Shown piece after piece: positions 5,331-14,036 of a stretch of 17,961 nucleotides of DNA (position 1 is the first letter of the stretch; every line of letters starts with the position of its first letter). The notes below the pieces were generated by a model. That model was given only the letters and a program-made list of their open reading frames with translations, ran no database searches and had not been told where the DNA came from. The translations under genes were made by a program, and so were the position numbers. The stretch comes from Denitrobacterium sp024691475 (GTDB lineage Bacteria; Actinomycetota; Coriobacteriia; Coriobacteriales; Eggerthellaceae), in the NCBI GenBank assembly GCA_024691475.1, contig JAILNP010000141.1:1-17961 (forward strand), given 5' to 3'.

Positions 5331-6938
5331 CTAGAAGCCCCACATGCGCACTTCGGGATGCATCTCAACGCCAAACTGCTCGCGCACGGTACGCTGGATG
5401 TGCGCGATGAGCGCCTGTACATCAGCCGCCGTGGCACCACCGGCATTCACCACGAAGCCCGTATGCTTTTCAGACACCTGCGCACCGCCGATGCGATATC
5501 CACGCAAGCCAGAATCTTGAATGAGCTTGCCCGCGAAATACCCCTCGGGGCGCTTGAACGTGGAACCCGCGCTGGGCATCTCGAGCGGCTGCTTCGACGT
5601 ACGACGCTCGGTAAGATCGTCGACGCGCGCCTGAATGGCCGCAGAATCATCGGGAGTAAGGCGCAGCTTGGCAGACAGGACCACGTAGCCGCATTCGTCC
5701 ATCATGCTATGACGATACGACCAGCACGCCTCGTCGTGCGAAACCGTAACGACCTGCCCTTCGGGCGTAAGGCACGTCACTTCTTCGGCCACCTGGGCAA
5801 ATTCGCCATCGTAGGCACCTGCATTCATGATGGCGGCGCCACCCACCGTGCCAGGAATGCCCGACGCGAACTCGTAGCCCGCCAGGCCCGCAGCGCATGC
5901 GGCCTGGGAAACGGCCTCGTTCGTGGCGCCCGCCTGGGCGAACACGCACGCGCCCTCAACGCGCACCTGGGAAAACGCAGGTCCAAGTTCCATGACCACG
6001 CCACGCAAACCCACATCCGACACCAGCAGGTTGCTGCCGCACCCAATCACATGCAGTGGCACATCGTACGCACGGCATGCCGCGCAAACCGCCTGCACGT
6101 CCTCCACCGAAGCGGGAACGCAATACAGGTCGGCCGGGCCGCCAATCTGGAAGGTCGTATGCGCACTCATGGGCTCGCCCGCCCGCATGCGCGTAGCCGG
6201 CAGCACGTCGCGCAACGCACGCTGCGCGCACGTCACCGCATACGCCTGCGCACGCTCGCGCACGTCGTCAAGGCTGGGCGCCTCCGCATACTGCGCGATG
6301 CGCATGACGGTCTGCACGTTGGCACCCTCCACGTGCTGCATGAGCACGTCGGGACGCAGGCTGCCCTCGGGCTTCGCCTGCAGGCAGAACACGAGCAGAT
6401 TGCCCAGCGCGAACGGCTCGAAAGGCAGATAGTCGGCCACGTGGAACGTGCGCGTCTTCACCTTCCCCTTCTTCTCGCGCGTAACCTCGATATCCTGCGG
6501 CAGTTGCAGCTGCGCAGCCGGCACGCCGCACTCCACCGCATACACGCCAAACGGGAACGCGACGCTTGCCGCAGTGTCCTTTCGCGGAATGTAGCGACAC
6601 GAGAGCATGGGAAACGCCGGCACCGACGCCTCATTCAGCGCACGCAGCGCCTCTTCCTCGGGAACGCGCTCGGTTAGGAACACGTCGAAGATCTCGTGCA
6701 GGCCACCCACGCCCACGGGCAGGGCGCCGCCGAACGCGATCTTCATGTGGGGCGAAAAGCCGTGCGTGATGGCGAAGGGCAGCTTCGCGCGGCGCACGGT
6801 ACGCTCCAGGTAATGCGTCATATCCAAATGCGAGAGCATGGAAACGCGCCCAATCTGGGCATATTCCACGCGCAAACGATAGATCACCTCGGGAACGCCA
6901 CCCAGCTCAATCGCCGATTTCGGTTGCGGCTTAGCCAT
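5331..6938 (-). CDS. murB: DUF2344 (TIGR03936-type) domain fused to UDP-N-acetylenolpyruvoylglucosamine reductase (MurB)
   Basis: One 535-residue frame holds two domains. Residues about 18-215 match the DUF2344/TIGR03936 radical-SAM-linked family: YRLRVEYAQIGRVSMLSHLD, then HGFSPHMKIAFGGALPVGVGG. Residues about 245-535 are a complete type II MurB, which reduces UDP-GlcNAc-enolpyruvate to UDP-MurNAc with FAD and NADPH. FAD-binding motifs are HTTFQIGGPADLY (260-272), VIGCGSNLLVSD (297-308) and ASGIPGTVGGAAIMNAGAYDG (358-378); YRHS lies at 408. The catalytic Ser is S459 in AGSTFKRPEG and the Glu is E529 in HPEVRMWG. The start is ATG at 6936-6938, because AGGAGGTG sits 5 bases upstream (6944-6951) and the ATG overlaps the previous stop (ATGGCTAA). 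A longer in-frame start at 6989 lies inside the upstream gene and is less likely. No internal ribosome binding site is visible before the MurB half. Confidence 0.92.
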   Translation of the reverse strand: MAKPQPKSAIELGGVPEVIYRLRVEYAQIGRVSMLSHLDMTHYLERTVRRAKLPFAITHGFSPHMKIAFGGALPVGVGGLHEIFDVFLTERVPEEEALRALNEASVPAFPMLSCRYIPRKDTAASVAFPFGVYAVECGVPAAQLQLPQDIEVTREKKGKVKTRTFHVADYLPFEPFALGNLLVFCLQAKPEGSLRPDVLMQHVEGANVQTVMRIAQYAEAPSLDDVRERAQAYAVTCAQRALRDVLPATRMRAGEPMSAHTTFQIGGPADLYCVPASVEDVQAVCAACRAYDVPLHVIGCGSNLLVSDVGLRGVVMELGPAFSQVRVEGACVFAQAGATNEAVSQAACAAGLAGYEFASGIPGTVGGAAIMNAGAYDGEFAQVAEEVTCLTPEGQVVTVSHDEACWSYRHSMMDECGYVVLSAKLRLTPDDSAAIQARVDDLTERRTSKQPLEMPSAGSTFKRPEGYFAGKLIQDSGLRGYRIGGAQVSEKHTGFVVNAGGATAADVQALIAHIQRTVREQFGVEMHPEVRMWGF

Positions 6939-8823
6939 GGCGCACCTCCTGCGTCTCAACCTGAATGCCATAGTCGGGGCACAGGCCACAACCCGTGCAG
7001 CCCTCGTACGAGCAATCGGGCGTGGTGACTTCCTTCAACGCGCGCTTGTACTCCACCTGCAGGTACTTCAGGTGAACGCCCGCGGAAATGTGCTGCCAGG
7101 GCAGAATCTCGGCAAGGTCGAAGCGACGACGCGCCATGGCGTCGATGTCCATGCCCAGCTCGGCGCCCGCATCGCGCCAGGCGTCCTCGCGGAAATGCTC
7201 GGTCCACGCGTCGTAGCGCGAGCCCTTGCGCCATGCCAGCTCCAACAGGTCGGCGCACTCGCGCCCACCGCGGCTCATGATGGCCTCCACGAAGCTCGTG
7301 GCCGGATCATGCCAGCTCACGTTGATGGCGCGATACCGCACGCTGTCACGCAGCACGTTCACGCGGCGACGCGCCTCGGCAGGCGACATCTGCTCGCACC
7401 ACTGGAACGGCGTCTGCGCCTTCGGCACGAACAGCGCGCACGAAATGCCAAACTGGATGCGACCGCGCTCTTCCGGCGGCACGACTTCCTTCACGCGCTC
7501 GTACGCACGATTCACCAAGTCGGCAATGCCCTTCACGTCCTCGTCGGTTTCCGTGGGCAAGCCCAGCATGAAGTACAGCTTGCAGCGGCGCCAACCCTCG
7601 CTGAACGCCGCAGTCAACGCTCCGAACAAATCGTCCTCGGTCACGTTCTTGTTGATGACGTCGCGCAGGCGCTGCGTGCCCGCCTCGGGGGCGAACGTCA
7701 GGCCGCCGCGCTTTTCGCCCGCGACCATCTTGGCCATGTCGACGCCGAACGAGTCGAGGCGCTGCGACGGAATGGAAACGCGCACGCCCGTACCCGACAC
7801 CTGCTCGTTCAGGCGCGTGAGAATCTCGCGAATCTGAGAATGGTCGGTCGTGGAAAGCGACGTGAGGCTCACCTCGTCGTAGCCCGTATGCTCCAGACCC
7901 TGAAGCACTCCTTCCACGATGTTGTCGGCGGAACGCTCGCGCACGGGACGGTACATCATGCCCGCCTGGCAGAAGCGACAACCGCGCGTGCATCCGCGCA
8001 GCACCTCGGCACTCAGGCGGTCGTGCACCAGGTCGCCAAAGGGAACCACGCACGGCTCCCAGCAACTGCTCGTGGAAAAGCCCTCGTAGATGCGACGCTT
8101 CACGATCTGCGGCGCCTCTTCCACCATGGGCGCAACGCGGAATCCCGCCTGGGCAGCCTCTTCCTCGGAAAGCTCGCGATAGAGGCTGGGAATGTAGTTA
8201 CCCTCGATGCGTGCCAAGTCGCGCAGGATCTCCTGTCGGCTCTTCCCCGCCATGCGACCCTCGTGCACGCAGGCAACCGTTTCGGGCACGGCTTCCTCGC
8301 CCTCGCCCACGCACATGCAGTCGAAGAACGGAGCGAACGGCTCGGGGTTGCACGTGCACGGACCACCAGCAAGCACGAACGGGTCGTTCTCGCCGCGGTC
8401 AGCCGCATGCAGCGGCACGTCCGAAAGGTCGAGCGTTTCAAGCACGTTCGTGGCCGCCAGCTCGTGCGGCAGCGTGATGCCGATGCAGTCGAACTCGCGC
8501 AGGGGCGCGCAGCTTTCCAGCGAGAACAGCGGCAGGCCCTCTTCGCGCATGACGTCGCCGAATTCAGCCGCAGGCAGATATGAGCGCTCGGCCCACATGC
8601 CCTCGCGGGCGTTCACGGCATTCACCAGAATGCGAATGGCCTGATTGGCCTGGCCAAGTTCATACGTATCGGGATACACCATCACAAGCGACGCATCGTT
8701 GGGATGCGCGTCGAAGTCGTGATGAACGGACCCGAATTCATGATTGATATAGCGTACCGGACGTTCGGCACGCGGAAGCAGACCCCGCAGACGGGGCCAC
8801 AGATCGGTCATTGTACGCGGCAT
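6931..8823 (-). CDS. TIGR03960-type B12-binding-domain/radical SAM protein
   Basis: This 630-residue protein matches the TIGR03960 radical SAM family. An N-terminal region resembling a B12-binding domain spans about 25-175 and includes VMVYPDTYELGQANQAIRIL and VLAGGPCTCNPEPFAPFFD. The radical SAM core begins near 272; C278, C282 and C285 in GCTRGCRFCQAG form the CX3CX2C cluster motif. LTFAPEAGTQRLRDVINKNV (about 375-394) is typical of the core. A C-terminal Cys cluster, CSYEGCTGCGLCP (C604, C609, C612, C615), may bind a second cluster. The substrate is not known for the family; members usually sit beside or are fused to DUF2344, as here. GGAGGT lies 9 bases before the ATG at 8823. The gene abuts the DUF697 stop directly and overlaps the next gene by 8 bases, so translation is probably coupled. 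Confidence 0.93.
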   Translation of the reverse strand: MPRTMTDLWPRLRGLLPRAERPVRYINHEFGSVHHDFDAHPNDASLVMVYPDTYELGQANQAIRILVNAVNAREGMWAERSYLPAAEFGDVMREEGLPLFSLESCAPLREFDCIGITLPHELAATNVLETLDLSDVPLHAADRGENDPFVLAGGPCTCNPEPFAPFFDCMCVGEGEEAVPETVACVHEGRMAGKSRQEILRDLARIEGNYIPSLYRELSEEEAAQAGFRVAPMVEEAPQIVKRRIYEGFSTSSCWEPCVVPFGDLVHDRLSAEVLRGCTRGCRFCQAGMMYRPVRERSADNIVEGVLQGLEHTGYDEVSLTSLSTTDHSQIREILTRLNEQVSGTGVRVSIPSQRLDSFGVDMAKMVAGEKRGGLTFAPEAGTQRLRDVINKNVTEDDLFGALTAAFSEGWRRCKLYFMLGLPTETDEDVKGIADLVNRAYERVKEVVPPEERGRIQFGISCALFVPKAQTPFQWCEQMSPAEARRRVNVLRDSVRYRAINVSWHDPATSFVEAIMSRGGRECADLLELAWRKGSRYDAWTEHFREDAWRDAGAELGMDIDAMARRRFDLAEILPWQHISAGVHLKYLQVEYKRALKEVTTPDCSYEGCTGCGLCPDYGIQVETQEVRHG

Positions 8824-10128
8824 CTAACGCTTACCTCCGCGCGAATCGATAAACGAATCCACCATGGCGCGGGCGAACTCGTCGGGCTCTATGCCCTGTT
8901 TACGGCAAAACACATGAATGGTCTCGCGGACGGCGGGAACGACCTCGCACACCGCATGACCAACGACCGGCGCCACGGCATCGGCCGATTTACGCAAAAC
9001 GGGACCCGCCTTCTGGGCAACGGCGTACGCCGCAGGAAGGGCAACGTCGGTCGCGAACCCAATTACGACGGGAGCAGCCTGCTGTGCACGGGCGGCAACG
9101 CTCACGGCCGCCTTGCCGGCCACCTCTACCGCAACCTGAGCTACGGCCTGGGCATACGGCTGCACCGTGCCCTGCGCCGAAGAAACGGCCTCGCGCACGC
9201 GCGCCAATGCGCGCTTTTCGTTGGGCTCTTCGTAGATACCATCGGACAGTCCCTCGAAATACGCGATGGCCGCGTGCCCCATGGCCTCGGTAGCACCAGC
9301 GCCGATGCCGCAGCGAATAACGCCACCCAGCACCGGGAACGCACCAATGAGGGAACGTGCCACCGAACGCGAGGCAAACGCACCACCCAGCAGCACCAAC
9401 AGCTCGCGCCAGCGATCCCTTCCCAGGGGCTGGCCATACGCTGCGGCAATCTGCAGCACCATCTTCGCCTGGTTGAGCGTCATAAGGGGCATGTCGGCAC
9501 CAGGAATGAACGGCACCAGGCCAATGCCCGCATTCTGAATGGACGTGGCATGCACCGCTTCCAGCGAAAGCGGACGGCGCACAAATGGGAACGACAGCGC
9601 GAAGGCCAGGCGCTTCACGCGAAACGTCGCAACGATCCACTCGCCCACGCCCATGAGCAGCGTGCGCTCGCGATCGACCGTGAACGGATACGGTTCCTGG
9701 TTGAACTCGTCATCTTCCGGGAATGCACCGCCGTCAACCTGCGGATCGGGCGCAACGACGTCGCTTTCCAGCAGCGGACACCCCACTGCCTCGGCGATTT
9801 CGCGCACGAGGGCCGGCATATCGGTGACGGTGAGCGCGGGCACGCCTGCAGCGATGAGCGCCTGGGCAATGCTGCCCGTGCGCAATCCCGTACCGGCAAC
9901 GATGACGGCCATGTCGTATTCAGGGGTTACCGCAGCAACGTCTTCCCAGTCGAACACATCGACCTGCGCTTGCGACGACTGCGGCGTAAACGCACGTGCA
10001 ATAACGTCGAGCAACTCGGGCGACGATTCCGGGTCGATGAGCAGCGCCAAGCGCAGCGGCATGGCGCGCGCGGATTCAATATCGGTTGAAGCATCGAGCA
10101 CCGCGGTGGGATCGATGGGAAGCATCAT
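8824..10128 (-). CDS. DUF697-type protein without a recognisable GTPase motif (434 aa)
   Basis: The middle of this protein (about 175-295) resembles DUF697, a domain usually attached to small GTPases. The best stretch is VPFIPGADMPLMTLNQAKMVLQIA (about 205-228), followed by GRDRWRELLVLLGGAFASRSVARSLIGAFPVLGG. The N-terminal part (about 24-130) has alternating strands such as LRLALLID, DMAVIVAG and VPALTVTD, as in a Rossmann-like fold, but no Walker A (GxxxxGKS) is visible. A long Ala/Val-rich, probably helical segment (about 325-400) follows; it could be amphipathic or membrane-associated. AGGAG sits close upstream of the ATG at 10128; a second ATG follows directly. It lies 30 bases after rodA and directly abuts the radical SAM gene. 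Function is unknown; the location suggests a link to envelope growth. Confidence 0.8.
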   Translation of the reverse strand: MMLPIDPTAVLDASTDIESARAMPLRLALLIDPESSPELLDVIARAFTPQSSQAQVDVFDWEDVAAVTPEYDMAVIVAGTGLRTGSIAQALIAAGVPALTVTDMPALVREIAEAVGCPLLESDVVAPDPQVDGGAFPEDDEFNQEPYPFTVDRERTLLMGVGEWIVATFRVKRLAFALSFPFVRRPLSLEAVHATSIQNAGIGLVPFIPGADMPLMTLNQAKMVLQIAAAYGQPLGRDRWRELLVLLGGAFASRSVARSLIGAFPVLGGVIRCGIGAGATEAMGHAAIAYFEGLSDGIYEEPNEKRALARVREAVSSAQGTVQPYAQAVAQVAVEVAGKAAVSVAARAQQAAPVVIGFATDVALPAAYAVAQKAGPVLRKSADAVAPVVGHAVCEVVPAVRETIHVFCRKQGIEPDEFARAMVDSFIDSRGGKR

Positions 10129-10158
10129 GCATCTCTCCTTTTGCCGAGCGCGAGCGCT

Positions 10159-11352
10159 CTACCTGCCGTTATGAGCCCATACCGAGCCAATGAAGCCCAG
10201 CATGACGAAATTGACCACCATAAACGAAGTACCGTAGCTCATGAAGGGCAGCGGAATGCCCGTAATGGGCATAAGGCCGCACGTCATGCCAATGTTCTCC
10301 AGAATCTGGAAGAGCCACATGCCGGCCGTGCACATGACGATGAGCGTGCCGAACATGTCGTTGGCATTGTAGGCAATACGATAGCACACGAAAAGCAAGG
10401 CGGCGTAGAGCGCAATGAGAAGCAACGCCCCCATGAAGCCAAGCTGTTCGGCTAGCACGCAGAAGATGAAGTCGGTAGGCGATTCGGGCAAATAACCCAA
10501 GGTAGACTGCGTGGCATTGCCCAGGCCCTTGCCCAGCAGGCCACCGCTGCCAATGGCGATCTTCGCCTGCGTAAGGTTATAGCCGTCGCCCGTGGGGTCG
10601 TAGCTGTTGTCCAGGAACACGAGCAGGCGCGACTTCTGATAATCCTTCAGCAACACGTCCTTGCCAGCTATGGAGTCGGCAATGGGGTCGAGGATGAGGA
10701 TCGCCGCCACGGCAACCGCCATGATGCCCAGCGAGATGAGGATGAAGCGCGGCCGAGCACCACCCACGATAAGCGCCGTACCCGCGATGAACAGATACAC
10801 CATGCCGGTGCCCAAGTCGGGCTGCGTAAGGATGGCCACCACGGGAACCATGAGGAGGCCCAGCGCCTTCAGATACTCACGCGCGCTGCCCAGCTTGCCG
10901 CCGTAACGCGAGATGACGCTCGCGGCCAGCAGAATAACGGTAATCTTGGCGAACTCACCTGGTTGGAAGCGCGCGGGGCCAATCTTCGCCCACGAGTTGG
11001 CGCCATTCACGGAAAGGCCAACGCCCGGTATGTGCGGCAACATGATAAGCACGATGTTGATGATCAGGAACAACGCCATGTAATGCGACAACTGGTGATA
11101 GTCGTAGCGGAAGAGCAGCAGCATGAGTACGGCGCCCACGAGCACGCCGGTAAGCTGGCGCGAAAAGTTGTACGACTCGTTGCTCACCGTAGCCGTATAC
11201 ACGATGATCAGGCCATACGCAACCAGCGCTGCCACTACCAAAACGAGCGTGGGGTTGATGTACTTGAAGCGCGACGGGCGCGTGGCCGCCGCAATGCGCG
11301 CGTTCGGCGACTTCACCGAGTCGATTTGCGTCATGCGCTGCACGTTGCTCAT
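10159..11352 (-). CDS. rodA: RodA, SEDS-family peptidoglycan glycosyltransferase
   Basis: RodA polymerises lipid II into glycan strands during side-wall growth, working with PBP2. The 397-residue product has about ten hydrophobic segments starting at residue 33. It shows family motifs: GVGLSVNGANSWAKIG (110-125), FQPGEFAKI (129-137), TQPDLGTG (176-183), IAIGSGGLLGKGLG (265-278) and the TDFIF loop, whose D294 corresponds to the catalytic Asp region of RodA/FtsW proteins. PITGIPLPFMSYG (362-374) near the end is also typical. RodA rather than FtsW is favoured because the gene sits directly after mrdA. The ATG at 11352 is preceded by GAGGTGA, which overlaps the mrdA stop; only 3 bases separate the genes. 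The cytoplasmic N-terminus of about 32 residues is somewhat long. Confidence 0.95.
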   Translation of the reverse strand: MSNVQRMTQIDSVKSPNARIAAATRPSRFKYINPTLVLVVAALVAYGLIIVYTATVSNESYNFSRQLTGVLVGAVLMLLLFRYDYHQLSHYMALFLIINIVLIMLPHIPGVGLSVNGANSWAKIGPARFQPGEFAKITVILLAASVISRYGGKLGSAREYLKALGLLMVPVVAILTQPDLGTGMVYLFIAGTALIVGGARPRFILISLGIMAVAVAAILILDPIADSIAGKDVLLKDYQKSRLLVFLDNSYDPTGDGYNLTQAKIAIGSGGLLGKGLGNATQSTLGYLPESPTDFIFCVLAEQLGFMGALLLIALYAALLFVCYRIAYNANDMFGTLIVMCTAGMWLFQILENIGMTCGLMPITGIPLPFMSYGTSFMVVNFVMLGFIGSVWAHNGR

Positions 11353-11355
11353 GGG

Positions 11356-13500
11356 CTAGTCACCTCGCGAAGACGTCGTATCGGAACTGGTGGATTCCAC
11401 CACCGTATAGGCACCCGTAACCGTGCCCATGGAATCGGCCGTAAGCGAGCCGTTGTCGTAGGCGATGGCCGCCTGCAGCACTTCGGAAACGATGGGGATG
11501 CAGTTGTTCGCTGCGGAAACGCCCTGCTCGGCAAGGCACGCGCACACGTACTTCGGGTTGTCGTACGGGGCGTAGCAGCAGAACCAGGAATAGTCCTTCT
11601 TGCCCGACACCTCGGCGGTACCCGTCTTGCCGGCCATCTCGAAACCGCAGTCGGAGAAATAATTCGAATCGTAGTTGTTGAGCGTCATCACCTTGCGCAG
11701 GCCCTCGCGCACCGTGGCAATGTGCTCGGCGCTCATGGTGGGTTCGGCAATGACCTCGGGCTCGTACTTCAAAACCGTTTCGCCCAGCGAATTGCGCACC
11801 TCACGCAGCACGTGCGGGCGATAGACCTTGCCCGTAGCGATGCCGCAGTACGCCGCAGCATTCTGCAGGGGCGTGATGAGCACGTAACCCTGACCGATGG
11901 CCATGTTCGTCATGTCGCCGCCCTGCCAAACAGCCTCTTCGGGGGCATCCTTGAAGTACTCGCTCTTCCAGGTGGGCGTGGGAACGCGGCCCGTGGCCTC
12001 ACCGGAAAGGTCGATACCCGTCTTCGCGCCGAAGCCGTATTCGCAGATGTAATCCTGCATGGCGGTTTCCGAAAGCGAGCCGCTCTCGTAGAAGTTCTTC
12101 GCGATTTCGTAGAACACGACGTCGCAGGAGTTCGCAATGCCATCGACCAGGTTCAGCGTGCCGTGGCCCGCCGTCTTCCAACACTTCTGGGCGTAGCTGC
12201 TGCCGAAGCCCGTCCACGTACCCGTGCACGTCCAGTCGCTGCTAGAGCTGGCAATGCCGTTCGTAAGCGCGGCCATGGAGGTAAACGCCTTGAACGTGGA
12301 AGCGGCCGGATAGGTGCCAGCCACCGCGCGGTCCATGAGCGGGTAATGCGATTCTTCGGTGTTGAACTCGTCCCACATGTCCTGGGAAATGCCACCGATG
12401 AAGCTTTCGGGTGTGAACGTGGGATAGCTGGCCATGGCCACCACTTCCCCGTTCGTGGCATCCAGGCATACTACGGCACCACCCGTGGCGTTCGCGGAGC
12501 CCAGCTTGCCATCGGGTGCCAGATATTCGCGCAGGGCGTCATCGGCCACCTTCTGGACGGGACCGCGAATGGTGAGGTAGATGTCATTGCCACGCAACGG
12601 GGCCGTCTCGCTTACCACCGACTGCACGTTACCCTGCGCGTCGGTAAGCAGGGTGCGCGTGCCGTGATCGCCGGAAAGAAGGTTCTCGTACGTATACTCC
12701 ACGCCGCTCTTGCCCACCGAGTCACCCGACTGCAGGTTCTGCCCTGCCGTCTCGTTCTCGAAGTCGTCGGAGGAAGCGGTGCCCGTGTAACCCAGGATAT
12801 GGGCAGCTAGCGCGCCATACGGATACGAACGCGACGTGCGCATCTCGCACGTAACGTTCGGGAAGGCCGAAGCATGCTCGCTGATGAAGGCGATGTTGCG
12901 CAGCGTAACGTCGCTGGCCACCACGCGCATGCTCTGCGCGCCGCTCGTGCTATCCAAAATGCGCTGACGCACCACCTGGAACGGAATGCCCAGCAGCGCG
13001 GACAGACGACGAACCGTATCGTAATCATCGGCCACGTCGGAAGAGGCAAGCACCGTGTAGTTCGAGCGATTGCTCACCAGCGCCAGGCCGTCGCAGTCGT
13101 AGATCACGCCGCGCGGCGCGGGCGTGTACACCGTGGAATACAGGTTCTGGGAAGCCTGGCTGGAGTACTCGTCGGATTGCAGCACCTGCATGCTGAACAA
13201 CTTGGCGATAAGGGATCCGAATACGGCAGCCGCCAGAATGCCCATGGTCACAAAGCGGCTGGTAATGGCTTCGCCCGTGGAGCCGCTGGCCGTCTTCGAC
13301 GTGGATACCTCGGTATGTCCCGACGTGCCGAAGCCCGTCTTGTGCTTTTCGGGCGCCACGCCGTACGTGTCGATGGAGTGAATCTCACGCGAGGTGGCCA
13401 CCTTGTCGTGCGAGCGCTTGCCCACGCCGCGCATGACCAGCACGGCCACCACGATAATGACTACCAGCGTTGCTATTCCCGCGATAATGGCTGCAAGCAT
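11356..13500 (-). CDS. mrdA: Penicillin-binding protein 2 (peptidoglycan D,D-transpeptidase)
   Basis: This 714-residue class B PBP cross-links peptidoglycan outside the membrane together with RodA. The canonical helix is at about 83-105, followed by the PBP dimer region: TPAPRGVIYDCDG (126-138) and SRSYPYGALAAHILGYTG (223-240). The transpeptidase motifs are S401-T-F-K, S458-C-D460 (the PBP2-like variant of SxN) and K625-T-G in MAGKTGTAE. QKCWKTAGHG (438-447) is also PBP2-like. Unusually, an extra hydrophobic segment at residues 3-23 and a polar loop of about 60 residues precede the usual helix. The annotated start is supported by AGGGG six bases upstream; this ATG lies 9 bases after mreD. The C-terminus ends in a short Ser/Thr-rich, DTTSSRGD tail. 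Confidence 0.95.
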   Translation of the reverse strand: MLAAIIAGIATLVVIIVVAVLVMRGVGKRSHDKVATSREIHSIDTYGVAPEKHKTGFGTSGHTEVSTSKTASGSTGEAITSRFVTMGILAAAVFGSLIAKLFSMQVLQSDEYSSQASQNLYSTVYTPAPRGVIYDCDGLALVSNRSNYTVLASSDVADDYDTVRRLSALLGIPFQVVRQRILDSTSGAQSMRVVASDVTLRNIAFISEHASAFPNVTCEMRTSRSYPYGALAAHILGYTGTASSDDFENETAGQNLQSGDSVGKSGVEYTYENLLSGDHGTRTLLTDAQGNVQSVVSETAPLRGNDIYLTIRGPVQKVADDALREYLAPDGKLGSANATGGAVVCLDATNGEVVAMASYPTFTPESFIGGISQDMWDEFNTEESHYPLMDRAVAGTYPAASTFKAFTSMAALTNGIASSSSDWTCTGTWTGFGSSYAQKCWKTAGHGTLNLVDGIANSCDVVFYEIAKNFYESGSLSETAMQDYICEYGFGAKTGIDLSGEATGRVPTPTWKSEYFKDAPEEAVWQGGDMTNMAIGQGYVLITPLQNAAAYCGIATGKVYRPHVLREVRNSLGETVLKYEPEVIAEPTMSAEHIATVREGLRKVMTLNNYDSNYFSDCGFEMAGKTGTAEVSGKKDYSWFCCYAPYDNPKYVCACLAEQGVSAANNCIPIVSEVLQAAIAYDNGSLTADSMGTVTGAYTVVESTSSDTTSSRGD

Positions 13501-13509
13501 GGCAAACCC

Positions 13510-14028
13510 CTAGCGCAAGCGGGAAACGGACTTCATCTGCAGCTGCGAATTCGTGAGCAGGCGAGACAGGAGCGGATACAGAAGCAGGCCCACCACGCAG
13601 TCGTACAACGCGCACGGAACGGCGCGATACGCGAAAGCTTCGATGGGGTTCAGGTTGCTGGAAAGGCCCAACAGGAATGCCGCGTAGAGCACGTCTACCA
13701 CCAGGGCGAACAGCATGAGGATGACAAGGGGCATGAGCACCGTGCCGTTAGCGAAGGCCGCATGGGCGCGCGAGGCGAAGAACGACGCGAGCACGAGCAG
13801 GAACGCCAACGAGCCCACGGGGCCGTAGCCCAGAAGGTCGCTCACGAAGCCTAGCACGAACGCGATGATGAGCACCGAGTCGTCGGAGAAAAGCATGGCC
13901 ACAACGAGCGTGTAGACGATCAGGAAGTTGGGCATGACCTGGAAAATAGCGATATTGGGAGCAACGACCACCTGCAGGAACACCGCGATGATCGCGCCGA
14001 TAATGCAAATCTTCGTTTCGCGCTGCAT
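13510..14028 (-). CDS. mreD: Rod shape-determining protein MreD
   Basis: MreD is a small polytopic membrane protein of the elongation complex that binds MreC. The 172-residue product has five or six hydrophobic segments: about 8-24, 32-48, 52-70, 72-90, 98-118 and 138-158. It shows the MreD-like pattern PNFLIVYTLVVAMLFSDD followed by FVLGFVSDLLGYGPVGSLAF (57-76). Length is normal for the family. The start is clear: AGGAGG overlaps the mreC stop and lies 4 bases before ATG. Sequence conservation in MreD is low, so the call rests partly on its position between mreC and mrdA. Confidence 0.92.
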   Translation of the reverse strand: MQRETKICIIGAIIAVFLQVVVAPNIAIFQVMPNFLIVYTLVVAMLFSDDSVLIIAFVLGFVSDLLGYGPVGSLAFLLVLASFFASRAHAAFANGTVLMPLVILMLFALVVDVLYAAFLLGLSSNLNPIEAFAYRAVPCALYDCVVGLLLYPLLSRLLTNSQLQMKSVSRLR

Positions 14029-14036
14029 CGTGCCTC

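Noticed and set aside
6939..6989. Longer N-terminus for the DUF2344-MurB protein
   Set aside because: The extra 17 residues lie inside the radical SAM gene, while AGGAGGTG directly precedes the ATG at 6938.
6937..12810. Several long plus-strand open frames (6937-8583, 8704-10089, 10963-12810)
   Set aside because: All lie opposite clearly recognised genes (radical SAM, DUF697, rodA, mrdA), lack family features and show the same shadow composition.
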